Source: Actinomycetales bacterium
GTDB lineage: Bacteria; Actinomycetota; Actinomycetes; Actinomycetales; Kineosporiaceae
Direction of reading: 5' to 3'
Assembly: GCA_012719445.1 (NCBI GenBank)
Contig: JAAYAH010000224.1
Location: 1 to 64,000 of the forward strand
Length of the DNA stretch: 64,000 nt
Below the pieces are notes generated by a model. The model had not been told where the DNA came from, did no database searches, and worked only from the letters and a program-made list of their open reading frames with translations. This document shows positions 25,330 through 33,860 of the stretch, in pieces. The position numbers and the translations under genes were made by a program. Within the stretch, counting starts at the first letter, position 1; the number at the start of each line of letters is the position of its first letter.

Positions 25330-27234
25330 CTACGACCAGGTGAAGGCGGTGGCCTCGCTGGTGGCCGAGGTGCTCCACTTGGCCTTGAGCTGTACGTCTC
25401 CGGTGATCGCAGCCCGGGTCTTGGGCAACCTGAGGACGAGCTGGGTGTTGCTGATCCGCTTGAACGGGACCGACTTCGTGCCGATGTAGGCCTTCTTCAC
25501 CTGGGTGAGCGACGAGCCGGTCACGGTGATCTGGGTCCTCTCGCTGATGCTCGCGGTGTTCGCGCTCAGCGAGCTGATCACCGGTGGGTCCTCCGGGGCG
25601 TAGGTGAGCTGCCCCGCGACCACCGTCCCGCCCTTGGTCTTCACCTTGACGTCGACCGTACCGGCGAGGTGCGGCAGCGCGGAGAAGGTGATCGAGGTGT
25701 CGGAGGCGGCAGTGATCAGCTTCTTCGGAACCGTCTTCTTCTCAATGATCACCTTGCCGTTGCTGAGGTACTCCCCGGTGATAGTGATCTCGGTCCCGCC
25801 CTCGCTGGCGGCCTCGTCGGTCGACATCCCGTTCTCCGAGGCGATCACCGGCAGGACGGCGGTGTAGGTGTACTTCGTCTTCGAGGTCACGTCACTGGTG
25901 CCACCGGCATTGGTGACCGTGACGAGGGCCTTCCCGGCGACGCCCTTGGGCGTGGACACCGTGACCGTGGTGGTGCCGTTCGTGGTGACGACGTCACCGC
26001 TGTCCAGCTCGACGGCCGTCTCCCCGAAGTTCACCGCCGTCGACCCGACGAGGTTCGAGCCGGTGATCGAGACGGCGGTGCCACCGGAGGCGGTGCCCTT
26101 CTTGACCGAGAGCTTGAGGTTCGTGGCCTTGGGGTTGGCCGCGGCGGACCCCGGCGCGGGAGTCGTCACGCCGGTGATGGTGTAGGCGCCGGAGATGCGG
26201 TTGGTCACCAGGTCCCAGCCGAGCCGGGCGTCGCCCTGGTTCCCCCACACGGTCCCCCACGAGTTCCGGATGATCACACTGTCCGCGTCGTAGCCGACCG
26301 CGGTGACCATGTGGCCGCCGCTGTTGGTGCCGGAGTGGGTGGTGTAGACCCCGGAGCCGGTGAACTGGCTGAACGAGGTGTAGGCGTCCAGGCCGATACT
26401 CACCGGGTTTCCCGCGGCCAGGGCGGTCTGGAGCAGTTCCTTGCGGGCGGCGGCCTCAGCGCCGCCGCCGGTGTTGTAGCCCGCCCACAGCCGGGTCCAG
26501 TCGGTGACCTTGAAGTTGGCGGCGAAGGCCTTCTGCGCCTTCGTCGGCTTGACCTTGTAGGTGTAGTAGCCCTGGAAGTAGTCGGCCTGGGTGTCGACCC
26601 CCGACGCCTTGGCGTGGGCCAGCACCGCCTCAGGGCTCGTCCCCTTGGTCGGCGCCTTCTTGGTGTTCATCAGGTAGAGGTACAGCGGGGCGTAGGGGGC
26701 GCCCGTCTCGCCGTCCTTCGCCGCGTAGTAGCCCATCATCGTGTAGGCCACCGACCACGGCAGGCAGTCGCTGATCGGCCCCTGGCTCCGCGCCGGCGGT
26801 AGCAGGAGGTTCCCCTCGGAGTCCACGTCGTCGCGCAGGTCCACCGACGCGGGCGGTGCCGCCGCGGCCACCCGGAGTCCGGGTACCGGCAGGGCCGCGA
26901 GCGCCTTCGCGGCGTTCCGCTGCCTGGTCAGGGTGGCCCGGGCTGCCGCGGGCCGAGAGGGCGCGAGCACTCCGCCGCCGGTCCGGGGCGAGCCGATGCC
27001 GGTGACCGAGGGGTCGCCCGACCGGACCGCGGCCGTCGACGGGGTCGCGGACGGCGTGGAGACGGACACCGAGACCACGGGCGGCGAGGAGGGTGCGCCG
27101 ACGGCCGCGGTGGCCGTGGCCGGGACCGACAACCCGGCAGCCGCCAGTGGCAGCGCCAGGGCCCACCCGGCGAGGACGCTCCGCACCGGGTGTCGCACCA
27201 CCGGTACCGGGTTCGGGCGGGTGTCGCGTCGCAT
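25330..27234 (-). CDS. Secreted papain-like (C1) cysteine peptidase with IPT/TIG repeats
   Basis: 634 residues from the ATG at 27232-27234 (GGAGAGGGGAGCAGG upstream). Signal peptide to ~residue 44. The peptidase domain spans ~130-345 with oxyanion Q151 and nucleophile C157 (SQGPISDCLPWSVAYTM), H307 (SGGHMVTAVGYD) and N323 (IRNSWGTVWG). The active-site motif departs from the usual Q-G-x-C-G-S-C-W-A-F-S. Residues ~355-634 hold three IPT/TIG Ig-like repeats (GTAVSITGSNLVGSTAVNF, GTEITITGEYLSNGKVII, RTQITVTGSSLTQVKKAYI). It acts outside the cell. Its upstream neighbour on the same strand is an all-TIG protein, so the two may work together. Confidence 0.88.
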   Translation of the reverse strand: MRRDTRPNPVPVVRHPVRSVLAGWALALPLAAAGLSVPATATAAVGAPSSPPVVSVSVSTPSATPSTAAVRSGDPSVTGIGSPRTGGGVLAPSRPAAARATLTRQRNAAKALAALPVPGLRVAAAAPPASVDLRDDVDSEGNLLLPPARSQGPISDCLPWSVAYTMMGYYAAKDGETGAPYAPLYLYLMNTKKAPTKGTSPEAVLAHAKASGVDTQADYFQGYYTYKVKPTKAQKAFAANFKVTDWTRLWAGYNTGGGAEAAARKELLQTALAAGNPVSIGLDAYTSFSQFTGSGVYTTHSGTNSGGHMVTAVGYDADSVIIRNSWGTVWGNQGDARLGWDLVTNRISGAYTITGVTTPAPGSAAANPKATNLKLSVKKGTASGGTAVSITGSNLVGSTAVNFGETAVELDSGDVVTTNGTTTVTVSTPKGVAGKALVTVTNAGGTSDVTSKTKYTYTAVLPVIASENGMSTDEAASEGGTEITITGEYLSNGKVIIEKKTVPKKLITAASDTSITFSALPHLAGTVDVKVKTKGGTVVAGQLTYAPEDPPVISSLSANTASISERTQITVTGSSLTQVKKAYIGTKSVPFKRISNTQLVLRLPKTRAAITGDVQLKAKWSTSATSEATAFTWS

Positions 27235-27510
27235 CCTGCTCCCCTCTCCGCCTGCCTCCGGGCAGCTTCCCCGCCGGCGTCCCCCTTGTGATCGACGGGC
27301 AGAGCTGTGAGCTGCAGGTCTTCCGTTTCCGACCACTCGCGCGCCGGTGAGGGTCTCAGCCCGTGCACGACAGCGGCCCTCCGGTCCCCCGATCGATGAC
27401 ACCCGGATCCCCGGAACGGGGTAACGCCCCCGGCCCCCCGGCGAGGCGGGGTCGGGGCGAGAGGGCCAGCGGGGAGTCCGGACGAGGGTGAGGGCGAGGC
27501 CGGGCACGGC
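27235..27510. other. Leader region of the papain-like gene
   Basis: About 280 bp upstream of the peptidase start and after the hairpin at 27511-27546. It contains CTGAGA-type and several small stem-forming segments but I could not fit it to a known riboswitch. Confidence 0.3.
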
Positions 27511-27546
27511 GAGGCGCCGCAGGAGCTGATGCTCCTGCGGCGCCTC
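27511..27546 (-). terminator. Strong hairpin after the TIG-repeat gene
   Basis: Perfect 16-bp arms (27511-27526, 27531-27546) around the loop TGAT, about 70 bp past the stop of the minus-strand TIG gene. It separates that gene from the peptidase downstream. Confidence 0.85.
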
Positions 27547-27613
27547 TGTCCGGTTGACTCAGGTCATCCGGTCACACGACGAGCTGCACCGCTGTCAGCG
27601 GCGTTCTGCCTCC

Positions 27614-29161
27614 TCAGCCCGCCGCTTCGACGGTGAAGGCCTTCTTCTCCGATGTTCCACCGTCCGCAGTGACCGTGATCTCGTAGTCCCCGGCCTCCAA
27701 GCCCTCCGAGAGAGTGAGCGCGGCGGTGGTCGCCGTGACGTCGCCCACCGTCACGGTCAGACCGTCGACGGCTGCTTCGCCTGCCACGTAGACCGTTGCG
27801 GCGTCCAGCCCGGTGAAGTCCGTACCGGTGAGGGAGAGAGCCGTACCACCTGCGGTCAAGGCGTTCCCCTCAACTTTGGTGATCACGGGGACCTCGGCCT
27901 CCTCTTCGACGGTGCCGACGGTGAACTCGTAGGCTGTGGAGGACCCTGCGTAGGTGGTCGCGACCAGGCTGTAGTCGGCGTTGTCCGGCAGCGCGGGCAG
28001 ATTAATAGTGGCTTCATCAGCCGCGGTCACAACCGGCTTGGAGCCCTTGTAGGTCTTGCTGCCGACAGCGGCGGTCACAACGACGCTCTTGAGTCCGATG
28101 AGGTTCTCGCCGACGAGGTCCACCGTCGCCTTGGTGGTGCCGGGCTCGGTAGCGCCGAACCCGCTGACCTTCGGTGTGCCGCCGGCCTTACGCTCGAGGT
28201 CCTCGGACTCGGCGTACTCCCCGTACTTTGTCATCACCTTGATCTTGCCCTTGGCGACCGCATCACCTGCGGGCACGGTGACCTGGAGCGTGGTGGCGTC
28301 GGCCTTGTTCACCTTGACCTTTGCCTTCTCACCGTTGTACGTCGCCGTCTTGATCAGATTGAGCTTGGTGCCGGTCAGCGTGACGACAGTGGGCCCCTCA
28401 TTGATCACGTATCCGAGGTTGACCGCATCCTCGGCGAGGGTCGGCTTGATGCCCTCGTAGACGCAGTACCCGGCGTACAGAGTGCCGGCGCGCTTGTCCA
28501 CGACGGCGATGTCATTGACCCCGACCAGCTTCTTCGGCGGGACGATCGAGACCTTTTTGCCGTCTGCCGCGAAGGTCGGGTCCTTGACCGCCTTGCCACC
28601 AACAGTGATCTTGGTGAATTTGGCGTCAAGGCCCGTTCCCTCGATCTCCACGGCCGAGTTGGCCACGCCGCCCTCGTTGGTGTCCTCACTGGTGGCGGTG
28701 CAGGTCTCGTTCGCGGTGACCGTGGGCTTCTCCGCGTAGTAGGTGAACTTCGCACCCTTGGTGCCCGCGCCCACCAGGACCTTGACGTTCATCTTCGGCT
28801 TGCCGACCTTGGTGGGATGCTCGGCGTCGGCGGCTTCCGGAACCGTCACCTTGATAGCAGTGGCGGACAGCGCGGTGACCTCGGCGGCCTTGGCCTCACC
28901 GAACATCACGTCACCGGCCGTGCCCCACGTCCCCGGCGCTTCCCCCTCGCCGGGCGTCCAGGTCGCGAGGTCGGTGCCCCGGATGACGAGGACGTCCCCA
29001 CCGTCCTCGGAACCGCCGGGGATGGTGAGCTTCTTGACGACGGGCAGCGGGTCCGCGGCACTCGCGGAGGCCGCGGTCAGCACACCGCCACCGAGAGCAA
29101 GGGCCAGGACGCCGACGGTCGCCGCAGTCCGTTGCAGCCTTCTGCCTCTGAGAGCAGTCAT
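27614..29161 (-). CDS. Secreted multi-IPT/TIG domain protein
   Basis: 515 residues, ATG with AGAGGAGACATC upstream. Signal peptide ends ASA-AD. The rest is a chain of about five IPT/TIG Ig-like repeats (DVLVIRGTDLATWTP, VEIEGTGLDAKFTKITV, VVTLTGTKLNLIKTATY, TVDLVGENLIGLKSVVV, TALSLTGTDFTGLDAATVYV). It is acidic, with no catalytic domain, LPxTG motif or C-terminal anchor. Likely an extracellular structural or adhesive protein. Codon use is less GC-extreme (more AAG/ACC, several AAT, TTT) than its neighbours, as in the following peptidase, which shares the TIG fold. Confidence 0.85.
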   Translation of the reverse strand: MTALRGRRLQRTAATVGVLALALGGGVLTAASASAADPLPVVKKLTIPGGSEDGGDVLVIRGTDLATWTPGEGEAPGTWGTAGDVMFGEAKAAEVTALSATAIKVTVPEAADAEHPTKVGKPKMNVKVLVGAGTKGAKFTYYAEKPTVTANETCTATSEDTNEGGVANSAVEIEGTGLDAKFTKITVGGKAVKDPTFAADGKKVSIVPPKKLVGVNDIAVVDKRAGTLYAGYCVYEGIKPTLAEDAVNLGYVINEGPTVVTLTGTKLNLIKTATYNGEKAKVKVNKADATTLQVTVPAGDAVAKGKIKVMTKYGEYAESEDLERKAGGTPKVSGFGATEPGTTKATVDLVGENLIGLKSVVVTAAVGSKTYKGSKPVVTAADEATINLPALPDNADYSLVATTYAGSSTAYEFTVGTVEEEAEVPVITKVEGNALTAGGTALSLTGTDFTGLDAATVYVAGEAAVDGLTVTVGDVTATTAALTLSEGLEAGDYEITVTADGGTSEKKAFTVEAAG

Positions 29162-29454
29162 GATGTCTCCTCTTGATCATCGTCTTCGGCCGTCCGTGGC
29201 CGGAGAGCACGACTCAAGGGGTCCCTTCGGCAGCCTGACGGGGGAGTTCAATCGGATAGGAGGCGATCACCTGTTCGGGGGTAGCGCGCATCCGGGGGTG
29301 CCGTCATCACCCGCCGTGCACCCCTGCCCGACCGGCCCATCACGGGCGCACCAGGCCCGGGTCGGGAGGCCCGTGAGCGGCCGACCCGGGGTGCTCACCA
29401 GGGCTGGACTCGGCCTGACGGGTGTTCAGGTCGACGGACCCTCCGCGAACCCCG

Positions 29455-30135
29455 TCACCGGTTCGGGTCCGGCCTCGCGACCTCGACGATGAGCCGGGCG
29501 GGCTCGGCCTGCTCCATCACGATGAACGGCAGCCGCGCCGAGGTGCCGAGGGCGATGGTCAGGGTGTCCTTGTCGGAGCCGACGACCGCCTGGCCGACGA
29601 CGGCCGCCAGCCCTGGTGACATCGAGACGACGGGCGCCTTCCCCTGCGTCGCGTTGTCGACCCTTATCCGGAGCATCGCGGCTCCGGCGGGGATGGCCGC
29701 CTTCTTCCCGTCGACGGTCAGTTCACCGGAGTCGATCCGCTGACGGAGGTCGGTGACGTAGCCGACCGCGTAGCCGTCGAAGGCCCCCTCGAACTCGAGG
29801 GTCAGCCGGTCGACCTGCTGCATCGGGTGGATCCGGACCGTGTCCAGGGTTCCCGGCGGCTGCCCGCTGTCGGCCTCGGCGACCACCTCGACGTCCTCGG
29901 ACGGGGTCGGCCCGGGCGGCCCGTCGACCGCGGTGATGAGGGGGGTGGAGGTGCTGCCCATGGTTCCGGAGGCGGCGCCCCCGTCGTCGCGCCCCGTCGA
30001 GCCGGAGCCGAGCCACAGGGCTCCGGCCAGGACGAGCCCCAGGCCCGCCGCCACGACTCCGGCACGCACCACCGACGTCCCCACGATCCCCACCCTCCGC
30101 CGTCGGCCCGTCCGCCCCGCAGGCCACCGGGACAT
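29455..30135 (-). CDS. Exported AMIN-like domain protein
   Basis: 226 residues from the ATG at 30133-30135, whose first 50 residues have an Arg-rich n-region and one hydrophobic helix (AGVVAAGLGLVLAGALWLG); a longer upstream start is possible as no clear ribosome site separates them. The C-terminal ~130 residues (VRIHPMQQVDRLTLEFEG, YAVGYVTDLRQRIDSGE, EQAEPARLIVEVARP) match the AMIN-like domain common in actinobacterial exported proteins. Probably anchored and binding cell-wall or other surface polymer. Function unproven. Confidence 0.75.
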   Translation of the reverse strand: MSRWPAGRTGRRRRVGIVGTSVVRAGVVAAGLGLVLAGALWLGSGSTGRDDGGAASGTMGSTSTPLITAVDGPPGPTPSEDVEVVAEADSGQPPGTLDTVRIHPMQQVDRLTLEFEGAFDGYAVGYVTDLRQRIDSGELTVDGKKAAIPAGAAMLRIRVDNATQGKAPVVSMSPGLAAVVGQAVVGSDKDTLTIALGTSARLPFIVMEQAEPARLIVEVARPDPNR

Positions 30136-30256
30136 GACAGAGAGTATCCGGCAAACCACGAGAAGCAAGCAGGCGGGACGACGCGCAGCGCCGACCACGG
30201 GATCCGGACGATCCGCGCTGCCCCGACGAGATGTCAGGCCGCGGTGGCCTCGACGG

Positions 30257-31165
30257 TCACCCGACCGCCGTCACCTCGACGGTGACCCGGCCGCCGCGCT
30301 CCTCCCCCGGGGCGAGGACGAGGATCCCGGACCCCGGGATCCCCTCCTCCAGCAGGGTGAAGCCGTCGTTGGCGTTGGTCACCGGCTCCACCGCGAAGAC
30401 GTCGCTGCCGGTGGGGATGTAGAGGACGACGTTGGAGAACACCTCGTCCACCTGCAGCGTCACCTCCACCCCGCTCGGGTAGCTCAACCGGATCGGCACC
30501 TCGGGATCCCGGCCGGTGAGGCAGTCGTCCACCCACTCCTCGCCGAGCGGACGCAGCCCGGTGAAATCCACCCGCGGCTCCACCGGCACCGCAGGACCGG
30601 TCGGCAGACAGTCGACGAGCTCGAAGTACTCCCGGCAGGGGATCTCCAGCCGCACGTCGTCCCCCGGCCCGGTCAGCCGCCGCCGGAAGTAGGGGTGGTG
30701 CCCGAACCCGACCGGGACGGGGACCTCGTCCTCGTTGCGCACGCTGAGGTCGACGACCAACCGGGGACCGTCGAGCCGGAAGCCGACCCGGGAGGAGAAC
30801 CGCCACGGGTAGTTGACGCCGTGCACGGCGGACGAGTCGAAGGTCGCCTGCAGTTCGGTGTCACCGGCCAGCGAGACGTCCCAGGAGAACTCCATCGCCG
30901 TGCCGTGCAGGGCGGTGCCGTCGTCGGCGTTCCGACGCAGCCGGTAGGACCGGCCCTCGTGCCGGAGCACACCGTCCCGCACCCGGTTGGACCACGGCAC
31001 GAGCAGGTAGCTGGAGCAGTCCATGGCGGACCAGCGGTCGGTCTCGGGAGTCGGCCGGAGCAGGTCGTGCCAGTCGCCGTCGTGCCGGATCTGGCCGAAC
31101 GCCACCGACGCGCCGGCGTCGGGCAGGATCCCGAGCCGCCAGTGCTGGTTCTCCAGGGTGTGCAG
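30257..31165 (-). CDS. Aldose 1-epimerase (mutarotase)
   Basis: About 302 residues if started at CTG 31163-31165; AAGGAGG lies 5 bp upstream and overlaps the stop of the GH94 gene (31176). No ATG, GTG or TTG fits this homology boundary; the farther upstream frame to 31291 lies inside the GH94 gene. Galactose-mutarotase fold with catalytic His residues in AVHGVNYPW and GFGHHPYF and Glu in FAVEPVTNANDGF. It interconverts alpha and beta anomers of free aldoses. Beside a disaccharide phosphorylase it would equilibrate the anomers of released or acceptor sugar. Confidence 0.88.
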   Translation of the reverse strand: MHTLENQHWRLGILPDAGASVAFGQIRHDGDWHDLLRPTPETDRWSAMDCSSYLLVPWSNRVRDGVLRHEGRSYRLRRNADDGTALHGTAMEFSWDVSLAGDTELQATFDSSAVHGVNYPWRFSSRVGFRLDGPRLVVDLSVRNEDEVPVPVGFGHHPYFRRRLTGPGDDVRLEIPCREYFELVDCLPTGPAVPVEPRVDFTGLRPLGEEWVDDCLTGRDPEVPIRLSYPSGVEVTLQVDEVFSNVVLYIPTGSDVFAVEPVTNANDGFTLLEEGIPGSGILVLAPGEERGGRVTVEVTAVG

Positions 31166-31175
31166 GGATCCTCCT

Positions 31176-33608
31176 TCAGCCCAGGACGACGAGGACGTCG
31201 ACGGGATCGCCGGCGACACCGACGAGACGATCTGCGGGGACGACGTTTCCATCGACGGCTTCTCCGTTGAGGGTGAGGGAGCGGACACCACGGTTGACGT
31301 GTCCCGGATTCTGCACCCTTATCCGAATCCGGCGACCGCGGAACCGTCGCTCGACCTCGAAACCGTCCCAGTCCGCCGGGATGCAGGGATCGATCCGGAG
31401 GCCGTCGGCGACCGGCGCGATCCCGAGCAGGTACTGGGTCACCGCGATGTAGGTCCAGCTCGCCGTCCCGGTCAACCACGAGTTCCGGGACTGCCCGAAC
31501 CGCGGCGAGTGCTTACCGTGGGTGAACTGGCAGTAGACGTAGGGCTCGGCCTGGTGCACGTCAGCCTGGTCGTTGTACCGGGCGGGCAGGTAGCTGCGGT
31601 AGTAGTCGTACGCTCTGTCACCGCGGCCGAGCATCGCCTCGGCGACGATCGCCCAGGAGTTGCTGTGGCAGAAGATGCCGCCGTTCTCCTTGTGGCTGGG
31701 CGGGTAGACGAGCAGCGACAGCATGACCCCCTCGACCGGCTTCGTGTGAGGAGGTTCACAGAGCACCAGCCCGTGCTCGGTGGCCAGGTGCTGGTGCACG
31801 GAGTCCATGCACTGCAGCGCCCGGTCCTCCTCCGCCGCGCCGCTGATGACCGCCCAGACGTTGGACTCGAGGTAGATCTTGCCCTCCGGCAGTGCCGCGC
31901 TGCCGAGCCGCACGCCGGTGGCGGAGATGCCGCGGATGAACCAGTCGCCGTCCCAGGCCACGTCGCCCGCGGCCTTACGCACCGCGGCCGCCTGCTCCTC
32001 GCACCAGGCCGCGTCGGCGTCCCTGCCCCGGATCCGGGCCAGCTCGGCCACCCGGCCGCAGGCCGCGTGGAAGAGGAAGGTGGAGAACAGGCTCTCGCCG
32101 CTGACCCCGAGGTTGACGCAGTCGTTCCAGTCCGCGGCCAGCCCCTGCATGAGGCCGTTGGTGCCCCGGTGCGCCATCGAGAACCGCAGCGCCTGCAGCA
32201 GGTGGTCGAGGACGCTCGCCCGGCCCGAGTCCGCGTAGGGCAGCTCGGTGTCGAGGTAGTCGAGGTCACCGGTCTCGAAGACGAAGTTGGCGACGGTCAG
32301 CGGCAGCCACAGCGTGTCGTCGCTGCGGTACTGCTCGACCGTCGGCGCCTGCTCCTGGCCCGGGGTGTGGGTCAACGGCTTGACCAGCGGCATCGCGCCG
32401 CCCTCCGCCGTCTGCCCGGTGAGGATGAGGTCGAGCCGCTCCCGGACCGCCTCCGGGATGCTGTGCGTCACCGCGAGCATGTCCTGGACGGTGTCCCGGT
32501 AGCCCAGGCCGTCCCGGTCACCGGCCTCGACCAGGCTCACCCCGCGGGACCAGTTGAAGGTCATGTGCGTCTGGTAGGCGTGCCAGACGTTGACCATGCT
32601 GTTCAGCTCGGGATCGGGGGTGTCGACCTGCATCGGGGTCAGGTGGTCGGCCCAGTCGGCGCGGATGGCCTCCAGCTCGGCGGCGACCCGCTCCGGCGTC
32701 GCGTAGGTCGCCAGCACCTCCCGGCCCGACGGCAGCCCGCGCCACTCGGCGCCGGGCTGCCCCATCCCTAGCACGAAGATCAGATCCCGGGACTCACCGG
32801 GAGCCAGCTCGACCGTCGCGTGCAGCGACGCGCAGGCGTTGTCGCCGACGGTCTCGCTGCCGGAGCAGCGGCCCCGCTCCACCGCGACCGGGGCCGCGGG
32901 GGTCCGGTACCGGCCGAGGAAGGCGTCCCGGTCGGTGTCGAAGGAGGTCACCTCGGCGCCCGCCAGCCCGAAGAACAGCGACTTGGCGCCGGACCGGGTC
33001 CGGTTGAACCGGTGGATCATGCCGTCCTCGTACCGGGCCTGGACGACGTACTGGCTGTACTGGAGGTTCTCCAGGTCCTGGCGGAAGTGCCACTCGTTGG
33101 CGAGCTCTGCGTAGCTGAACACCGAGAGCCGCCGGGGCGCGTCACCGGGGTTGGTGACCCGCAGCGCCCAGTACTCGAAGGCCTGCCCGCGCGGCACGAA
33201 GCAGGTCAGCGTGCTCTCGATCCCGGCGTAGCGCGCCTCGAACACCGAGTACCCGAGACCGTGCCGGACCGTGCCGACGTACCCGCCGTCCGCCCCGCCG
33301 TCGGCGCTCAGCGGTTTGCCGACCGGTTGCCACGACGCCGACCAGAACTCCCCGGCGGCGCACGCGTCGCCGCCCGCGTCGTCCCGCAGGTAGAGGTACC
33401 GGCCGGGCTGGTCGGCGGGTACCCCGTTGAACCGCATCCGCAAGATCCGCCCGGTGCCACCGGAGCGGTAGAAGCTGTAGCCGCCCGCGTTCTGGGTGAT
33501 GATCCCGCCGTACAGCCGGGATCCGAGGTAGTTGATCCAGGAGGCCGGGGTGTCCGGCCTGGTGATCACGTACTCGCGGGCGTCGTCGTCGAAGTGACCG
33601 TACTTCAT
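31176..33608 (-). CDS. GH94 disaccharide phosphorylase, chitobiose/cellobiose phosphorylase group
   Basis: 810 residues from ATG 33606-33608 (MKYGHFDDDAREYVIT). Full-length GH94: N-terminal beta-sandwich, linker helices, (alpha/alpha)6 barrel with the acid motif ADWNDCVN, and a C-terminal jelly roll (GVRSLTLNGEAVDGNVV). It cleaves a beta-linked disaccharide with phosphate to give an alpha-sugar 1-phosphate. Details such as FWSASWQPVGKPL, VERGRCSGSE and LESNVWAVISG are nearer to the N,N'-diacetylchitobiose phosphorylase subgroup than to cellobiose phosphorylase, so its substrate may differ from that of the second GH94 enzyme at 36796. Its 3' end carries the ribosome site of the epimerase gene. 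Confidence 0.9.
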   Translation of the reverse strand: MKYGHFDDDAREYVITRPDTPASWINYLGSRLYGGIITQNAGGYSFYRSGGTGRILRMRFNGVPADQPGRYLYLRDDAGGDACAAGEFWSASWQPVGKPLSADGGADGGYVGTVRHGLGYSVFEARYAGIESTLTCFVPRGQAFEYWALRVTNPGDAPRRLSVFSYAELANEWHFRQDLENLQYSQYVVQARYEDGMIHRFNRTRSGAKSLFFGLAGAEVTSFDTDRDAFLGRYRTPAAPVAVERGRCSGSETVGDNACASLHATVELAPGESRDLIFVLGMGQPGAEWRGLPSGREVLATYATPERVAAELEAIRADWADHLTPMQVDTPDPELNSMVNVWHAYQTHMTFNWSRGVSLVEAGDRDGLGYRDTVQDMLAVTHSIPEAVRERLDLILTGQTAEGGAMPLVKPLTHTPGQEQAPTVEQYRSDDTLWLPLTVANFVFETGDLDYLDTELPYADSGRASVLDHLLQALRFSMAHRGTNGLMQGLAADWNDCVNLGVSGESLFSTFLFHAACGRVAELARIRGRDADAAWCEEQAAAVRKAAGDVAWDGDWFIRGISATGVRLGSAALPEGKIYLESNVWAVISGAAEEDRALQCMDSVHQHLATEHGLVLCEPPHTKPVEGVMLSLLVYPPSHKENGGIFCHSNSWAIVAEAMLGRGDRAYDYYRSYLPARYNDQADVHQAEPYVYCQFTHGKHSPRFGQSRNSWLTGTASWTYIAVTQYLLGIAPVADGLRIDPCIPADWDGFEVERRFRGRRIRIRVQNPGHVNRGVRSLTLNGEAVDGNVVPADRLVGVAGDPVDVLVVLG

Positions 33609-33784
33609 GGAGGCCTTCGGGTCGGGCGGACGGTGGCGCGGACAGTGACCGGATCCGGCCCTCCGCGGACCCGCCCTGTCAAGGTCACGGCGAGCCGTGC
33701 ACAGGCTAGCCGGAGGACCCCCCGGGTGCCCAGATCGTTGGCTGTGATGCCTGCGGTGGCCAGGACCTTCCGACTCGGCTCTAC

Positions 33785-33822
33785 GACGGCGGACCCTGGT
33801 CATCCCGGAGTCCGCCGCCGTC
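33785..33822 (-). terminator. Hairpin after the ABC permease gene
   Basis: GACGGCGG (33785-33792) pairs with CCGCCGTC (33815-33822), ~30 bp past the permease stop on the minus strand. Confidence 0.55.
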
Positions 33823-33828
33823 ATGCCA

Positions 33829-33860
33829 GTCAGGTGGTCAGGTGGTCAGGTGGTCAGGTG
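33829..33860. repeat. Four perfect 8-bp tandem repeats at the permease stop codon
   Basis: GTCAGGTG repeated four times in a row. The permease stop TGA (minus strand, 33854-33856) lies in the copy nearest the gene. Confidence 0.9.

Noticed and set aside
27235-27400. TPP-like CTGAGA segment upstream of the papain-like gene
   Set aside because: The rest of the riboswitch core (GAACCTGAT-like and closing stems) is absent.
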